This document shows, piece after piece, positions 42,594-49,890 of a DNA stretch of 64,000 nucleotides. Position numbers and translations under genes: made by a program. Source of the stretch: Peptococcaceae bacterium 1198_IL3148 (GTDB lineage: Bacteria; Bacillota; Desulfotomaculia; Desulfotomaculales; Desulfohalotomaculaceae); the NCBI GenBank assembly GCA_036763105.1, contig JBAIYS010000005.1, positions 1-64,000 of the forward strand. Direction: 5' to 3'. Position 1 is the stretch's first letter. Every line of letters starts with the position of its first letter. The notes under the pieces are model-generated. The model worked only from the letters and a program-made list of their open reading frames with translations, did not search any database and was not told the DNA's origin.

Positions 42594-43184
42594 TTACAGG
42601 TTTTTCAATTTTTTAATCTTTTTGCGATTATAGCTGGAATAAATGACACCCAACGGATTATGGGCCAGCACCCTGTCCTTGACTGCAAACACCGTCACTG
42701 GTGCCTCTGCAAACTGATGGAATAAAATATCATGACCGACACATAGACCTAGTTCTATGTTAAGGTCAACTTTAGCTTTGTTAAGTAATTCAGCCTGCCC
42801 CACCGGATTGCATAAAACTTCAACTTTGTCATCCTTAACATTTGGCACTTCATAATCTTTTTTATTTAGTCCACCACATTTACAACAAACCGATTCCACT
42901 TCAAACCCCAGATCAACCAAAATATCATTTATTGCTTTAGCTTCATCAGCCAGCCCCACGCAAAAGGCCAACCCCAACTTTTTATAACCAGATTTTTTAC
43001 TGAATCGCACCAGTTCTTCCATGCGGGTAAGGTTATTGCCAAATTCTTTTTGTAAATAACCACTGATTCTGTGCTTGGGCTTGTTTTCATCTCGCTGGTA
43101 GGGTGACAAATCCAATTTACCACCAGTGCAATCAAAACCTTCTTTGTCACAGCGGTTATTAATTTTACATAGCGCACATTTCAT
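42594..43184 (-). CDS. DUF1847 metal-binding-type protein
   Basis: A 196-residue cysteine-rich protein of the DUF1847 type. Twelve or so Cys residues include CALCKINNRC at the N-terminus, FDCTGG, LAFCVGLADEA, ESVCCKCGG, EVLCNPVGQA and LGLCVGHD. The pattern suggests metal or cluster binding, but function is unknown. It precedes the membrane-protein and TauE genes. The region upstream has GTGACAC palindromes that may control it. Confidence 0.82.
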   Translation of the reverse strand: MKCALCKINNRCDKEGFDCTGGKLDLSPYQRDENKPKHRISGYLQKEFGNNLTRMEELVRFSKKSGYKKLGLAFCVGLADEAKAINDILVDLGFEVESVCCKCGGLNKKDYEVPNVKDDKVEVLCNPVGQAELLNKAKVDLNIELGLCVGHDILFHQFAEAPVTVFAVKDRVLAHNPLGVIYSSYNRKKIKKLKNL

Positions 43185-43336
43185 TTAATTCCCTCCCTTA
43201 TTATTGCTTATAGAGGATGGTGCTAATTAATTGAATAATTGATGATTAGCTAATCGTCATTATATGGATAGTGTTTGTTTTCACTTTCCTATTACGTTGG
43301 ATTATAGCAAACAACCTGACATAAGTATGTCGCTTC

Positions 43337-43357
43337 TGTGACACAAAAAGTGTCACA
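43337..43357. promoter_or_regulatory. perfect 21-bp palindrome TGTGACAC-N5-GTGTCACA
   Basis: Two 8-bp perfect arms separated by AAAAA. It lies 150 bp upstream of the DUF1847 start and 60 bp past the Crp/Fnr-type gene stop. Together with the third GTGACAC at 43383 it suggests a dimeric-regulator operator, though the hairpin at 43348-43391 may instead act as a terminator. Confidence 0.55.
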
Positions 43358-43391
43358 TTTATGACCCCGGTCTGTCATTAACGTGACACTT
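43348..43391 (-). terminator. candidate terminator after the second Crp/Fnr gene
   Basis: On the minus strand AAGTGTCAC and GTGACACTT enclose a loop that can also pair through AATGACA/TCAT, followed by TTTTGTG. It lies about 25 bp past the regulator stop. It shares sequence with the palindrome at 43337-43357. Confidence 0.55.
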
Positions 43392-43416
43392 TTATTGTGC
43401 TAATAATAATATTCTT

Positions 43417-44088
43417 TTACATTATCCATTTGGTAAGTTTGTCTAGGTCAGTGATAAAAATATCTCTACCTTCCATAGTAATACTTTTCTCATTTTTAAA
43501 ATTATTTAAAGTGGATGTTACCGTTTGCCTTGAAGTACCAATCATATTGGCCATTTCTTCATGGGTTAAACGTAGGTTAATTTTTAAGCCCTTGTCGGTT
43601 TTTACACCAGTTAGTTCCGATATTTTCAAAAGCATTAACGCCAAACGACCAGGCACCTGCCAACACACCAATTCGTGTACAATGGCTTCCGCCTCCCTCA
43701 TTCGGGCCCCCAACAATCTAGCCACTTTAACTGCCAATCTTGGTTTAGCCTCCAAAAGTTCTTCAAACTTATTCTTTCTAACCACCACCGCCTTGACATC
43801 ATTTATTGCCCCGGCAAAACATGTCCGTTCACCATGATGCAGTGTTTCAGCTAAACCCATTAATTCACCGGGACTGCGCATACATCCAACGGTTACCCTA
43901 CGCCCATCGCTGGCAATGCGGTATATCTTAACATACCCTTCCTCAACCAAGTAAATCCGATCTGCAATATCCCCAGCAGAAAACAGCGTGTGTCCTTTAG
44001 GATAATGCATTAACATCCCCGCTTCGCGGATTAACTTCTTTTCAGCCTCATCTAATCTCAACGCTTCACCATTATCATTTGTTGTCAT
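43417..44088 (-). CDS. Crp/Fnr family transcriptional regulator, second paralog
   Basis: A 223-residue regulator with an effector beta-roll (YVKIYRIASDGRRVTVGCM, LMGLAETL) and a winged helix (LTHEEMANMIGTSRQTVTSTLNNF). Its recognition helix reads Arg-Gln-x3-Ser, not Arg-Glu-x3-Arg as in the paralog at 12457, so it should recognise a different half site. A candidate is the GTGACAC set just downstream. The ATG at 44088 follows GGAGGG. A few cysteines (for example in GCMRSP and GERTCFAG) might hold a redox or heme sensor. Confidence 0.86.
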   Translation of the reverse strand: MTTNDNGEALRLDEAEKKLIREAGMLMHYPKGHTLFSAGDIADRIYLVEEGYVKIYRIASDGRRVTVGCMRSPGELMGLAETLHHGERTCFAGAINDVKAVVVRKNKFEELLEAKPRLAVKVARLLGARMREAEAIVHELVCWQVPGRLALMLLKISELTGVKTDKGLKINLRLTHEEMANMIGTSRQTVTSTLNNFKNEKSITMEGRDIFITDLDKLTKWIM

Positions 44089-44117
44089 CAACTAACCCTC
44101 CCCTCCTAAAGATATCA

Positions 44118-45023
44118 TTATATACCAAGCTTATCCAAAGCTGAATCAACATAGGTTCTAATTCTATCGGCACTGGATAGCACCAGCGCTTTAGCCGCAA
44201 TTCTAGCTGCATTTTCTGCATCTAACTTATCTATCACCTTTAGGGTATCTGATATTTTGTCGGACCTAACCGCTATCCCGGCAATGCCAATTCCTTTAAA
44301 TATGGGAAGCACCTGTTTATATTCTGTGATGGCACCACAAACCATAACATCTAACGGGTTTTCTGGTTTAACATCTATTATTTGCTTAATTGCTCGCAGC
44401 AACGCCGGATGCATCGGGTCTGTTAGCTGTGTCAACATCGGACCATCGGTATCCAATGCCATCAAGTACTTAAGTAATTTATCAGCGTCAACAATGTAAA
44501 AGTTAACTTCATGGGTTAACATCTCCAATGAGATAACTAGCGATGGTATTTCTACCATTATACCAAGGGGTGTATTAGCGTTATAGGTAAACCCCTGTTC
44601 ACTAAGCTGTTTGCGCACTAAATGAAGTTGTTCCTTCGCCCATTTAAATTGCTCTATATCGGCAACTCCGGGAATGGCAATTCTAACATTGTATCCTTCA
44701 CTTGCCCGCAGCACTGCTCGCAACTGTCCTTGGAAAGTGTCAGGGTTTGCAATGCTATTTCTTATTCCCCAAAGGCCAAAGGGCTGTACCGTAGAACCAC
44801 CATCAAAGGTACGAATGGTGATGGGGTTATTACCACCCTGGGCAAAAACCTGACGGTAATATTGATATTGTTCTTCTTCATTATATTCTTTATCTTGATA
44901 TAATGATTCGGTTCTTAATATTCCAATCCCTTTTGCGCCCTTTTCTATAGCATTTTCTATCTCATTAACATTTTCGATATCGGCCTGTACTCTAAAATCA
45001 AACCCACGGTTACTAAATAGCAT
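44118..45023 (-). CDS. orphan PEP-utilizing (PTS enzyme I C-terminal-like) domain protein
   Basis: A 301-residue protein that resembles only the PEP-binding TIM-barrel half of enzyme I/PEP-synthase. Familiar motifs in order: GAKGIGILRTESLY (residue ~30), ITIRTFDGG (~70), QLRAVLRASEGYNVRIAIPGV, MVEIPSLV (~165), NFYIVDADKLLKYLMAL, and VCGAI near 235. Versus enzyme I, the IGTNDL motif is altered (Asp-Ala-Asp) and CGE is CGA, so catalysis may be lost. The N-terminal HPr-binding and phosphohistidine domains are absent. The ATG at 45023 (GGAGTG upstream) is chosen. No PTS gene adjoins. Confidence 0.75.
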   Translation of the reverse strand: MLFSNRGFDFRVQADIENVNEIENAIEKGAKGIGILRTESLYQDKEYNEEEQYQYYRQVFAQGGNNPITIRTFDGGSTVQPFGLWGIRNSIANPDTFQGQLRAVLRASEGYNVRIAIPGVADIEQFKWAKEQLHLVRKQLSEQGFTYNANTPLGIMVEIPSLVISLEMLTHEVNFYIVDADKLLKYLMALDTDGPMLTQLTDPMHPALLRAIKQIIDVKPENPLDVMVCGAITEYKQVLPIFKGIGIAGIAVRSDKISDTLKVIDKLDAENAARIAAKALVLSSADRIRTYVDSALDKLGI

Positions 45024-45222
45024 AAATAACACTCCAGACGGTTTAGTGTCCACATATCACTGTATAACATAGTATTATATCATATATAAACTATGTCTAA
45101 TATTAAATTCTTCCGGTTTTATTCTATATAGTGGTTTAATGCTGGGTTTGTAGTAAATAATTAAATATGTTATTTAAAAATGTAGTATAATAAACACACC
45201 ATTAGTTAGAGGGTGGTATATT

Positions 45223-46149
45223 TTGGGTAAAGTTTTAAATAATATTCTGGACGCCATTGGCAATACGCCAATGGTTAAATTACATCGGGTGGTGGACCAT
45301 TGTCCCGCTAATATTTATGCTAAAATTGAATCGTCTAACCCCAGTGGCAGTGCCAAGGCCAGAACTGCCCTGGGCATGATCCTGGCTGCTGAAAAGGAAG
45401 GCATCCTTAAACCGGAATCAATAATTATTGAACCCACCAGTGGCAATCAGGGGATTGCCTTGTCAATGGTGGGAGCAGTGCGAGGTTACCGCACAATTAT
45501 TGTGATGCCTGACAACATGAGCGTTGAGCGACAACAACTTATAAAAGCATATGGCGCTGAAATAGTATTAACACCGGCAAATGAAAATGTAGAGGGGGCT
45601 GTAAAAAAAGCACAGCAACTTGTACGCACAACTCCCCATGCCTGGATGCCCAATCAATTTGAAAATAGTGCTAATCCCAAATTCCATGAACAAACAACAG
45701 CCCAAGAAATTCTAGAGCAACTTGATCAACCGATAGACGCCCTTATTGCCGGGGTGGGTACTGGGGGTACTCTGTCGGGGGTTGCCCATGTATTAAAGAA
45801 ACACTTTCCCCAGCTAAAGGTTTATGCAGTGGAACCCAGTAATTCGGCGGTAATAGCAGGAAAACCAGCTGGACCCCACAAACTGCAAGGCATTGGTGAC
45901 GGATTTGTGCCGGCTAATTTAGATATGTCAATCTTAGACTCCCCTATTTCGGTATCCGATGAGGATGCCATCAACACTGCGCGCCGTTTAGCCAGAGAAG
46001 AAGGTTTACTGGTGGGAATATCCAGTGGTGCCGCAGTGTGGGCAGCATGTGAAGTTGGCAAGCAACTGGGGGCTGGGAAAAATATTTTAACGATACTGGT
46101 TGATACCGGCGAACGTTATTTAAGTACCGATTTATTTAAAGATTTATAA
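45223..46149 (+). CDS. cysK: cysteine synthase (O-acetylserine sulfhydrylase)
   Basis: A 308-residue pyridoxal-phosphate enzyme that makes cysteine from O-acetylserine and sulfide. The PLP lysine is in SNPSGSAKARTALGM near residue 42; IIEPTSGNQGIALSMVGA (~80) is the substrate loop; GVGTGGTLSGVAHVLK (~175) binds the phosphate; ISSGAAVWAAC near 265 follows. The TTG start is preceded by GAGGGTGG. It has a terminator and no serine acetyltransferase gene beside it. Confidence 0.92.
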   Translation: MGKVLNNILDAIGNTPMVKLHRVVDHCPANIYAKIESSNPSGSAKARTALGMILAAEKEGILKPESIIIEPTSGNQGIALSMVGAVRGYRTIIVMPDNMSVERQQLIKAYGAEIVLTPANENVEGAVKKAQQLVRTTPHAWMPNQFENSANPKFHEQTTAQEILEQLDQPIDALIAGVGTGGTLSGVAHVLKKHFPQLKVYAVEPSNSAVIAGKPAGPHKLQGIGDGFVPANLDMSILDSPISVSDEDAINTARRLAREEGLLVGISSGAAVWAACEVGKQLGAGKNILTILVDTGERYLSTDLFKDL

Positions 46150-46158
46150 TTCTAAATT

Positions 46159-46193
46159 AAAAGTAGTAGTGGCAAATATGTCCTACTACTTTT
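46159..46193. terminator. bidirectional terminator between cysK and hflX
   Basis: AAAAGTAGTAG and CTACTACTTTT form an 11-bp perfect stem with a 13-nt loop. The A/T ends serve both strands. It lies 9 bp past cysK and 47 bp beyond the hflX stop. Confidence 0.8.
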
Positions 46194-46240
46194 AATATTA
46201 ACTTGAATTAATGATAAAGCACAGTCTTGAAAAGAGATTG

Positions 46241-47503
46241 TTATGTTAACTTGGCCAAAATCCTTTCAATCCAAACCCTTTCCATTTCAACCTCCAGCTC
46301 CACTCCGTCCGGCTGGTATTCTTGATGCAACACCTGACCATGGTGGTGCAACATTTGGATAACAAAGCTCTTATTAAAGGGGACAAAAATTTTGGTAGTG
46401 GTTCTACCGGCGGATAATGCTTCCGATATCGCCTTTAATAAATCATCTAAACCATATTTATTTTTGGCGGAAATGTTTACAGATTTAACGTAATAACTGT
46501 GATTAATATCACCAAACATTAATTGGTTGTCGTTATTTACATCAATTTTGTTCAAAACTAAAATAGTTGACTTTTGCTCCACCCCTAGCGATGTCAACAC
46601 CTTTTCCACAGCCTGAATCTGGCAGCGATAATTGGGATGACTGGCATCCACCACATGCAGCAGCAGGTCGGCTTCCACAACCTCTTCTAAGGTTGCCCGG
46701 AAGGCCGCCACCAAGTGATGAGGTAAGTTCTGAATAAAGCCTACGGTATCCGTTAATAAAATTGTTTCGTTTGTGGGCAACACCACTCTCCTAGTGGTGG
46801 GATCTAATGTGGCAAATAGCTTATCTTCAACCAATACATCTGATCCCGTCAAAGTATTTAATAGCGTGCTCTTACCAGCATTGGTGTAGCCCACTAAACT
46901 TACCAAAGGAAAAGGCACCGCTTGGCGATTCTTTCGATGTAACGCCCGATGTTTTTTTACCAGTGCTAACTCCCGTTTTAAATCCGTTATCCGTTGTCTT
47001 ATTCTTCTCCGGTCAACCTCCAACTTAGTTTCACCCGGACCCCTGGTACCAATCCCCCCGCCAAGGCGAGATAATTCTGTACCACGACCAATTAATCTAG
47101 GCAACATATAATTTAATTGTGCCAACTCCACTTGTAATTTACCTTCTTTGGTCTGGGCCCGCTGGGCAAAAATATCTAAAATCAATTGCGTCCGATCTAT
47201 TACCTTGACACCGATAATCTCTTCAACATTTCTCTGTTGAGAGGGGGTCAGTTCTTGATCACAAATAACCAATGACACGCCCTGTTGTTGACAACGCTCT
47301 GCCACTTGATATAATTTGCCCCGACCAAAAAAGTATCTGCTATCAGGTTTGCTGCGCCTTTGTACCATTACATCTACAACAACTGCCCCCGCCGTTTCGG
47401 CCAATCCCTTTAGTTCATTTAATGATATATCTGAACCACTGGCATTTAAATCTAAACCAATCAGTAATGCTTTTTCCTCAACTTCATTATTTATACTCTC
47501 CAT
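46241..47503 (-). CDS. hflX: ribosome-associated GTPase HflX
   Basis: A 420-residue GTPase that splits stalled or stressed 70S ribosomes. The N-terminal HflX domain (residues ~25-180, DVMVQRRSKPDSRYFFGRGKL, QVELAQLNYMLPRL, GGGIGTRGPGETKLEVDRR) is followed by the G domain: GYTNAGKSTLLNTL (G1), DTVGFIQNLP (G3), NKIDV (G4), and a C-terminal domain. Length and motif order are normal. The ATG follows AGGGGGAG. Monocistronic. Confidence 0.95.
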   Translation of the reverse strand: MESINNEVEEKALLIGLDLNASGSDISLNELKGLAETAGAVVVDVMVQRRSKPDSRYFFGRGKLYQVAERCQQQGVSLVICDQELTPSQQRNVEEIIGVKVIDRTQLILDIFAQRAQTKEGKLQVELAQLNYMLPRLIGRGTELSRLGGGIGTRGPGETKLEVDRRRIRQRITDLKRELALVKKHRALHRKNRQAVPFPLVSLVGYTNAGKSTLLNTLTGSDVLVEDKLFATLDPTTRRVVLPTNETILLTDTVGFIQNLPHHLVAAFRATLEEVVEADLLLHVVDASHPNYRCQIQAVEKVLTSLGVEQKSTILVLNKIDVNNDNQLMFGDINHSYYVKSVNISAKNKYGLDDLLKAISEALSAGRTTTKIFVPFNKSFVIQMLHHHGQVLHQEYQPDGVELEVEMERVWIERILAKLT

Positions 47504-47619
47504 TGCTCCCCCTAAAATTTTTCTTTCATTATGTTCAAATCAATCACATTTTATCATTTTACCTTGTGATTGTTAATTGAATTACATGGTCTAAGTGGTT
47601 AAGAATATTTTAGTAATCA

Positions 47620-47668
47620 AAACCTCTCTTAATCAATATCTATATTTTAGATTTGATTAAGGAGGTTT
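47620..47668 (+). promoter_or_regulatory. hairpin that encloses the ribosome site of the next gene
   Basis: AAACCTC-TC-TTAATCAA (47620-47636) pairs with TTGATTAA-G-GAGGTTT (47653-47668), about 15 bp with one small internal loop and a 16-nt terminal loop. The Shine-Dalgarno GGAGG (47661-47665) is inside the right arm, so initiation at the TTG 47674 would need the stem opened. It has no uridine run, so it is not a terminator. Confidence 0.65.
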
Positions 47669-47673
47669 CGGTT

Positions 47674-48522
47674 TTGTACAAAAATCTTATCCCATCATTA
47701 GTTATTGCCCTCTTATTATCAATACCTGTGTTGGCGGAAGGTGCTGCCGAACAAATACTCATTAACAAAGGTACTAATCAACTGGCTTTTTACCAAGACA
47801 ACCGATTGACAAAGGTTTTCCCCATCGCCACTGGCAGTCATCCGTCATTTACGCCGGAAGGAAATTTTTATATCGCAAACAAAATCATAAATCCACCCTA
47901 TTATAAAAAAAACATTCCCGGTGGCAGTCCTTATAACCCATTAGGCCCCCGCTGGTTAGGCCTTTCATATCCGGGAGGCGCCTATGGAATTCATGGTAAC
48001 AGCAACGCCGCCTCCATTGGCACCTATGCTTCAGAGGGCTGTATCCGTTTATATAACCAAGATATTATTTGGTTATATGACCAAGTTTTCATTGGCACGC
48101 CAGTAAAGATTGTCAACAACAATACTGACCTCAACACATTGTTGGAACCAGAAACCGCCATTCTCACGGTAAACGGTAATTATATACCGGAAAATTGCAA
48201 AGCCATTATTGTGGATCAAGATGTCATGATCGCGTTGCGTCCGTTGGCTGAGTATTTAGGATACACCATTAGCTGGAACAATAACACAAACAGCATACTA
48301 GTTGCCAACGGCCAAAAATACGCTGAATTAAAAATTAAAGACACCACCGTTACAGTAAACTCAGAACCACATGCTATTTCTAAAGCACCGATAATGTGGA
48401 ATAATAACACCTATGTACCAATTGATTTTTTCGACAACATTCTCGGTTTTAAAGCAAGTTGGAATGTCCAGGAAAAACATGTAGATATTACTAATCCCTC
48501 CCTGTATTTACCAACAGAATAA
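47674..48522 (+). CDS. L,D-transpeptidase (YkuD) with copper-amine-oxidase-like repeat domain
   Basis: A 282-residue secreted protein. A signal peptide (residues ~1-24, LIPSLVIALLLSIPVLAEGA) precedes a YkuD domain with IHGNSNAASIGTYASEGCIRLYNQDIIWLY, which holds the His and the SEGC catalytic Cys (the residue normally His in SHGC is Glu here). The C-terminal ~110 residues (ITVNGNYI...RPLAEYLGYTISWNNNTNSILVANG) form a copper-amine-oxidase N-like (PF07833-type) cell-surface repeat. The TTG at 47674 is chosen because GGAGG precedes it. It is likely a cell-wall cross-linking enzyme. Confidence 0.88.
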   Translation: MYKNLIPSLVIALLLSIPVLAEGAAEQILINKGTNQLAFYQDNRLTKVFPIATGSHPSFTPEGNFYIANKIINPPYYKKNIPGGSPYNPLGPRWLGLSYPGGAYGIHGNSNAASIGTYASEGCIRLYNQDIIWLYDQVFIGTPVKIVNNNTDLNTLLEPETAILTVNGNYIPENCKAIIVDQDVMIALRPLAEYLGYTISWNNNTNSILVANGQKYAELKIKDTTVTVNSEPHAISKAPIMWNNNTYVPIDFFDNILGFKASWNVQEKHVDITNPSLYLPTE

Positions 48523-48548
48523 GGGTTAAATTTGTGTTAACATACTGA

Positions 48549-48637
48549 TAAAAGTTCCTTCCTGAAAATCGACACAATATTTAAAAAATCGACATAATAA
48601 TATTTTCTAATTTTTATTTTTTCAGGAAGGACTTTTA
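48549..48637 (+). terminator. long inverted repeat with internal direct repeat
   Basis: TAAAAGTTCCTTCCTGAAAA (48549-48568) and TTTTCAGGAAGGACTTTTA (48619-48637) pair over about 19 bp. Inside is a tandem AAATCGACA direct repeat. It may be the terminator of the L,D-transpeptidase gene, or an operator region before the lactate locus. The loop of about 50 nt is long for a terminator. Confidence 0.5.
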
Positions 48638-48670
48638 CGAAATATATTGAATATTGTTTTATCGGATTAG

Positions 48671-48681
48671 TGGTCATACCA
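48671..48681. promoter_or_regulatory. candidate FadR-subfamily operator TGGTCATACCA
   Basis: TGGT-CAT-ACCA is a perfect palindrome with the TGGTnnnACCA core recognised by FadR-type regulators such as LldR and PdhR. It lies 33 bp before the lactate dehydrogenase-like start. The locus encodes such a regulator at 57305. Only one such site was noticed. Confidence 0.5.
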
Positions 48682-48714
48682 TCATAATATTAGAAGGGAG
48701 GATAAGCTGAATAA

Positions 48715-49728
48715 ATGGATTATAAAATGGTAAGGGAAGAAGCTAAGCAAAAACTCAAAGGTTTTTGTAGAGTATGTCCGGTTTGTGATGGTCGCGCATG
48801 TGCTGGGGAAGTACCTGGCATGGGTGGCTCTGGAACCGGCGCCTCATTTAAAGCTAATCTGGAAGCATTAAATAAATACCGCCTAAACATGCGTACATTG
48901 CATAATGCCAAACAGGTAGACACCACCTTTACGTTATTTGGTAAAAAAGTGGAAACTCCTATTTTAAGTGCACCAATGACTGGTACCTACTATAACATGG
49001 GTCCGGCTTTAACCGAACGCGAATTTATTGGTATGATTGTATCCGGTAGTCGCAACGCTGGCAGCATTGGTTTTACCGGTGACGGGGCTGATCCCACCAT
49101 GTATACTTCCGGCATTGAAGCTATTAAAGAAGAAAATGGCTGGGGGATTCCAGTTATTAAACCTAGGGAACAGGCTGTAATACTTAAAATGCTTAAGGAT
49201 GCTGAAGAAGCAGGTGCCATTGCGGTGGGCGTAGACGTTGACGGTGCCGGTCTAGTTACCATGGCGCTAAAAGGGCAACCCGTTGGTCCTAAAACCAAAG
49301 AAGAGTTAAAAGAAATTATTTCTGCAACTAAATTACCCTTTATATTAAAAGGCATTATGACCGTTGACGAAGCTGAGCTAGCCGCAGAAGTTGGTGCCGC
49401 TGCAATTGTAGTTTCTAACCATGGCGGTCGTATTATCGATCACACCCCCGGCGCTGCAGAAGTGCTACCTGACATTGCAAAGGCTGTAAAAGGCAAGGTG
49501 ACCATTTTAGCAGACGGTGGCGTGCGCTCCGGTGTGGATGTTATTAAACTACTTGCCTTAGGAGCAGATGCCGTACTTATTGGTCGTCCACTGATTGTTG
49601 GTGCTTACGGTGGTGGTGCTGAAGGAGTACAGCTAGTGATTGATAAGTACACCAATGAGTTAAAGCAGGCAATGATTATTACTGGTTGCAACTCATTGGC
49701 AGATATAACAGATATAATCATCTATTAA
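48715..49728 (+). CDS. FMN-dependent alpha-hydroxy-acid (lactate) dehydrogenase
   Basis: A 337-residue TIM-barrel flavoprotein of the LldD/lactate oxidase family. FMN and substrate residues are in LSAPMTGT, GVDVDGAGL, LKGIMTVDEA, VVSNHGGRIIDHTPGAAEVLP (active-site His-Gly-Gly-Arg) and ADGGVRSGVDVIKLLALGADAVLIGRP. The N-terminus has CRVCPVCDGRACAGEVPGMGG, four cysteines not found in classic LldD but common in clostridial homologs; a cluster or metal may be bound. It oxidises an (S)-2-hydroxyacid, probably lactate, to the keto acid. First gene of the lactate locus; start follows AGAAGGGAGG. Confidence 0.87.
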   Translation: MDYKMVREEAKQKLKGFCRVCPVCDGRACAGEVPGMGGSGTGASFKANLEALNKYRLNMRTLHNAKQVDTTFTLFGKKVETPILSAPMTGTYYNMGPALTEREFIGMIVSGSRNAGSIGFTGDGADPTMYTSGIEAIKEENGWGIPVIKPREQAVILKMLKDAEEAGAIAVGVDVDGAGLVTMALKGQPVGPKTKEELKEIISATKLPFILKGIMTVDEAELAAEVGAAAIVVSNHGGRIIDHTPGAAEVLPDIAKAVKGKVTILADGGVRSGVDVIKLLALGADAVLIGRPLIVGAYGGGAEGVQLVIDKYTNELKQAMIITGCNSLADITDIIIY

Positions 49729-49890
49729 TTTGTTTTAGGTGCTAAGTTTTTTGAAAACGTTCAATATTTTCATATATTAAATAATTATAAAAATTAACTG
49801 CTTAAAATACCAATGTCCTATGGGAATTATCTCAGAGAGAACACAAAAGAAATAACTTAAATGACAAATTATTCTAGAGGAGGTTATCAC

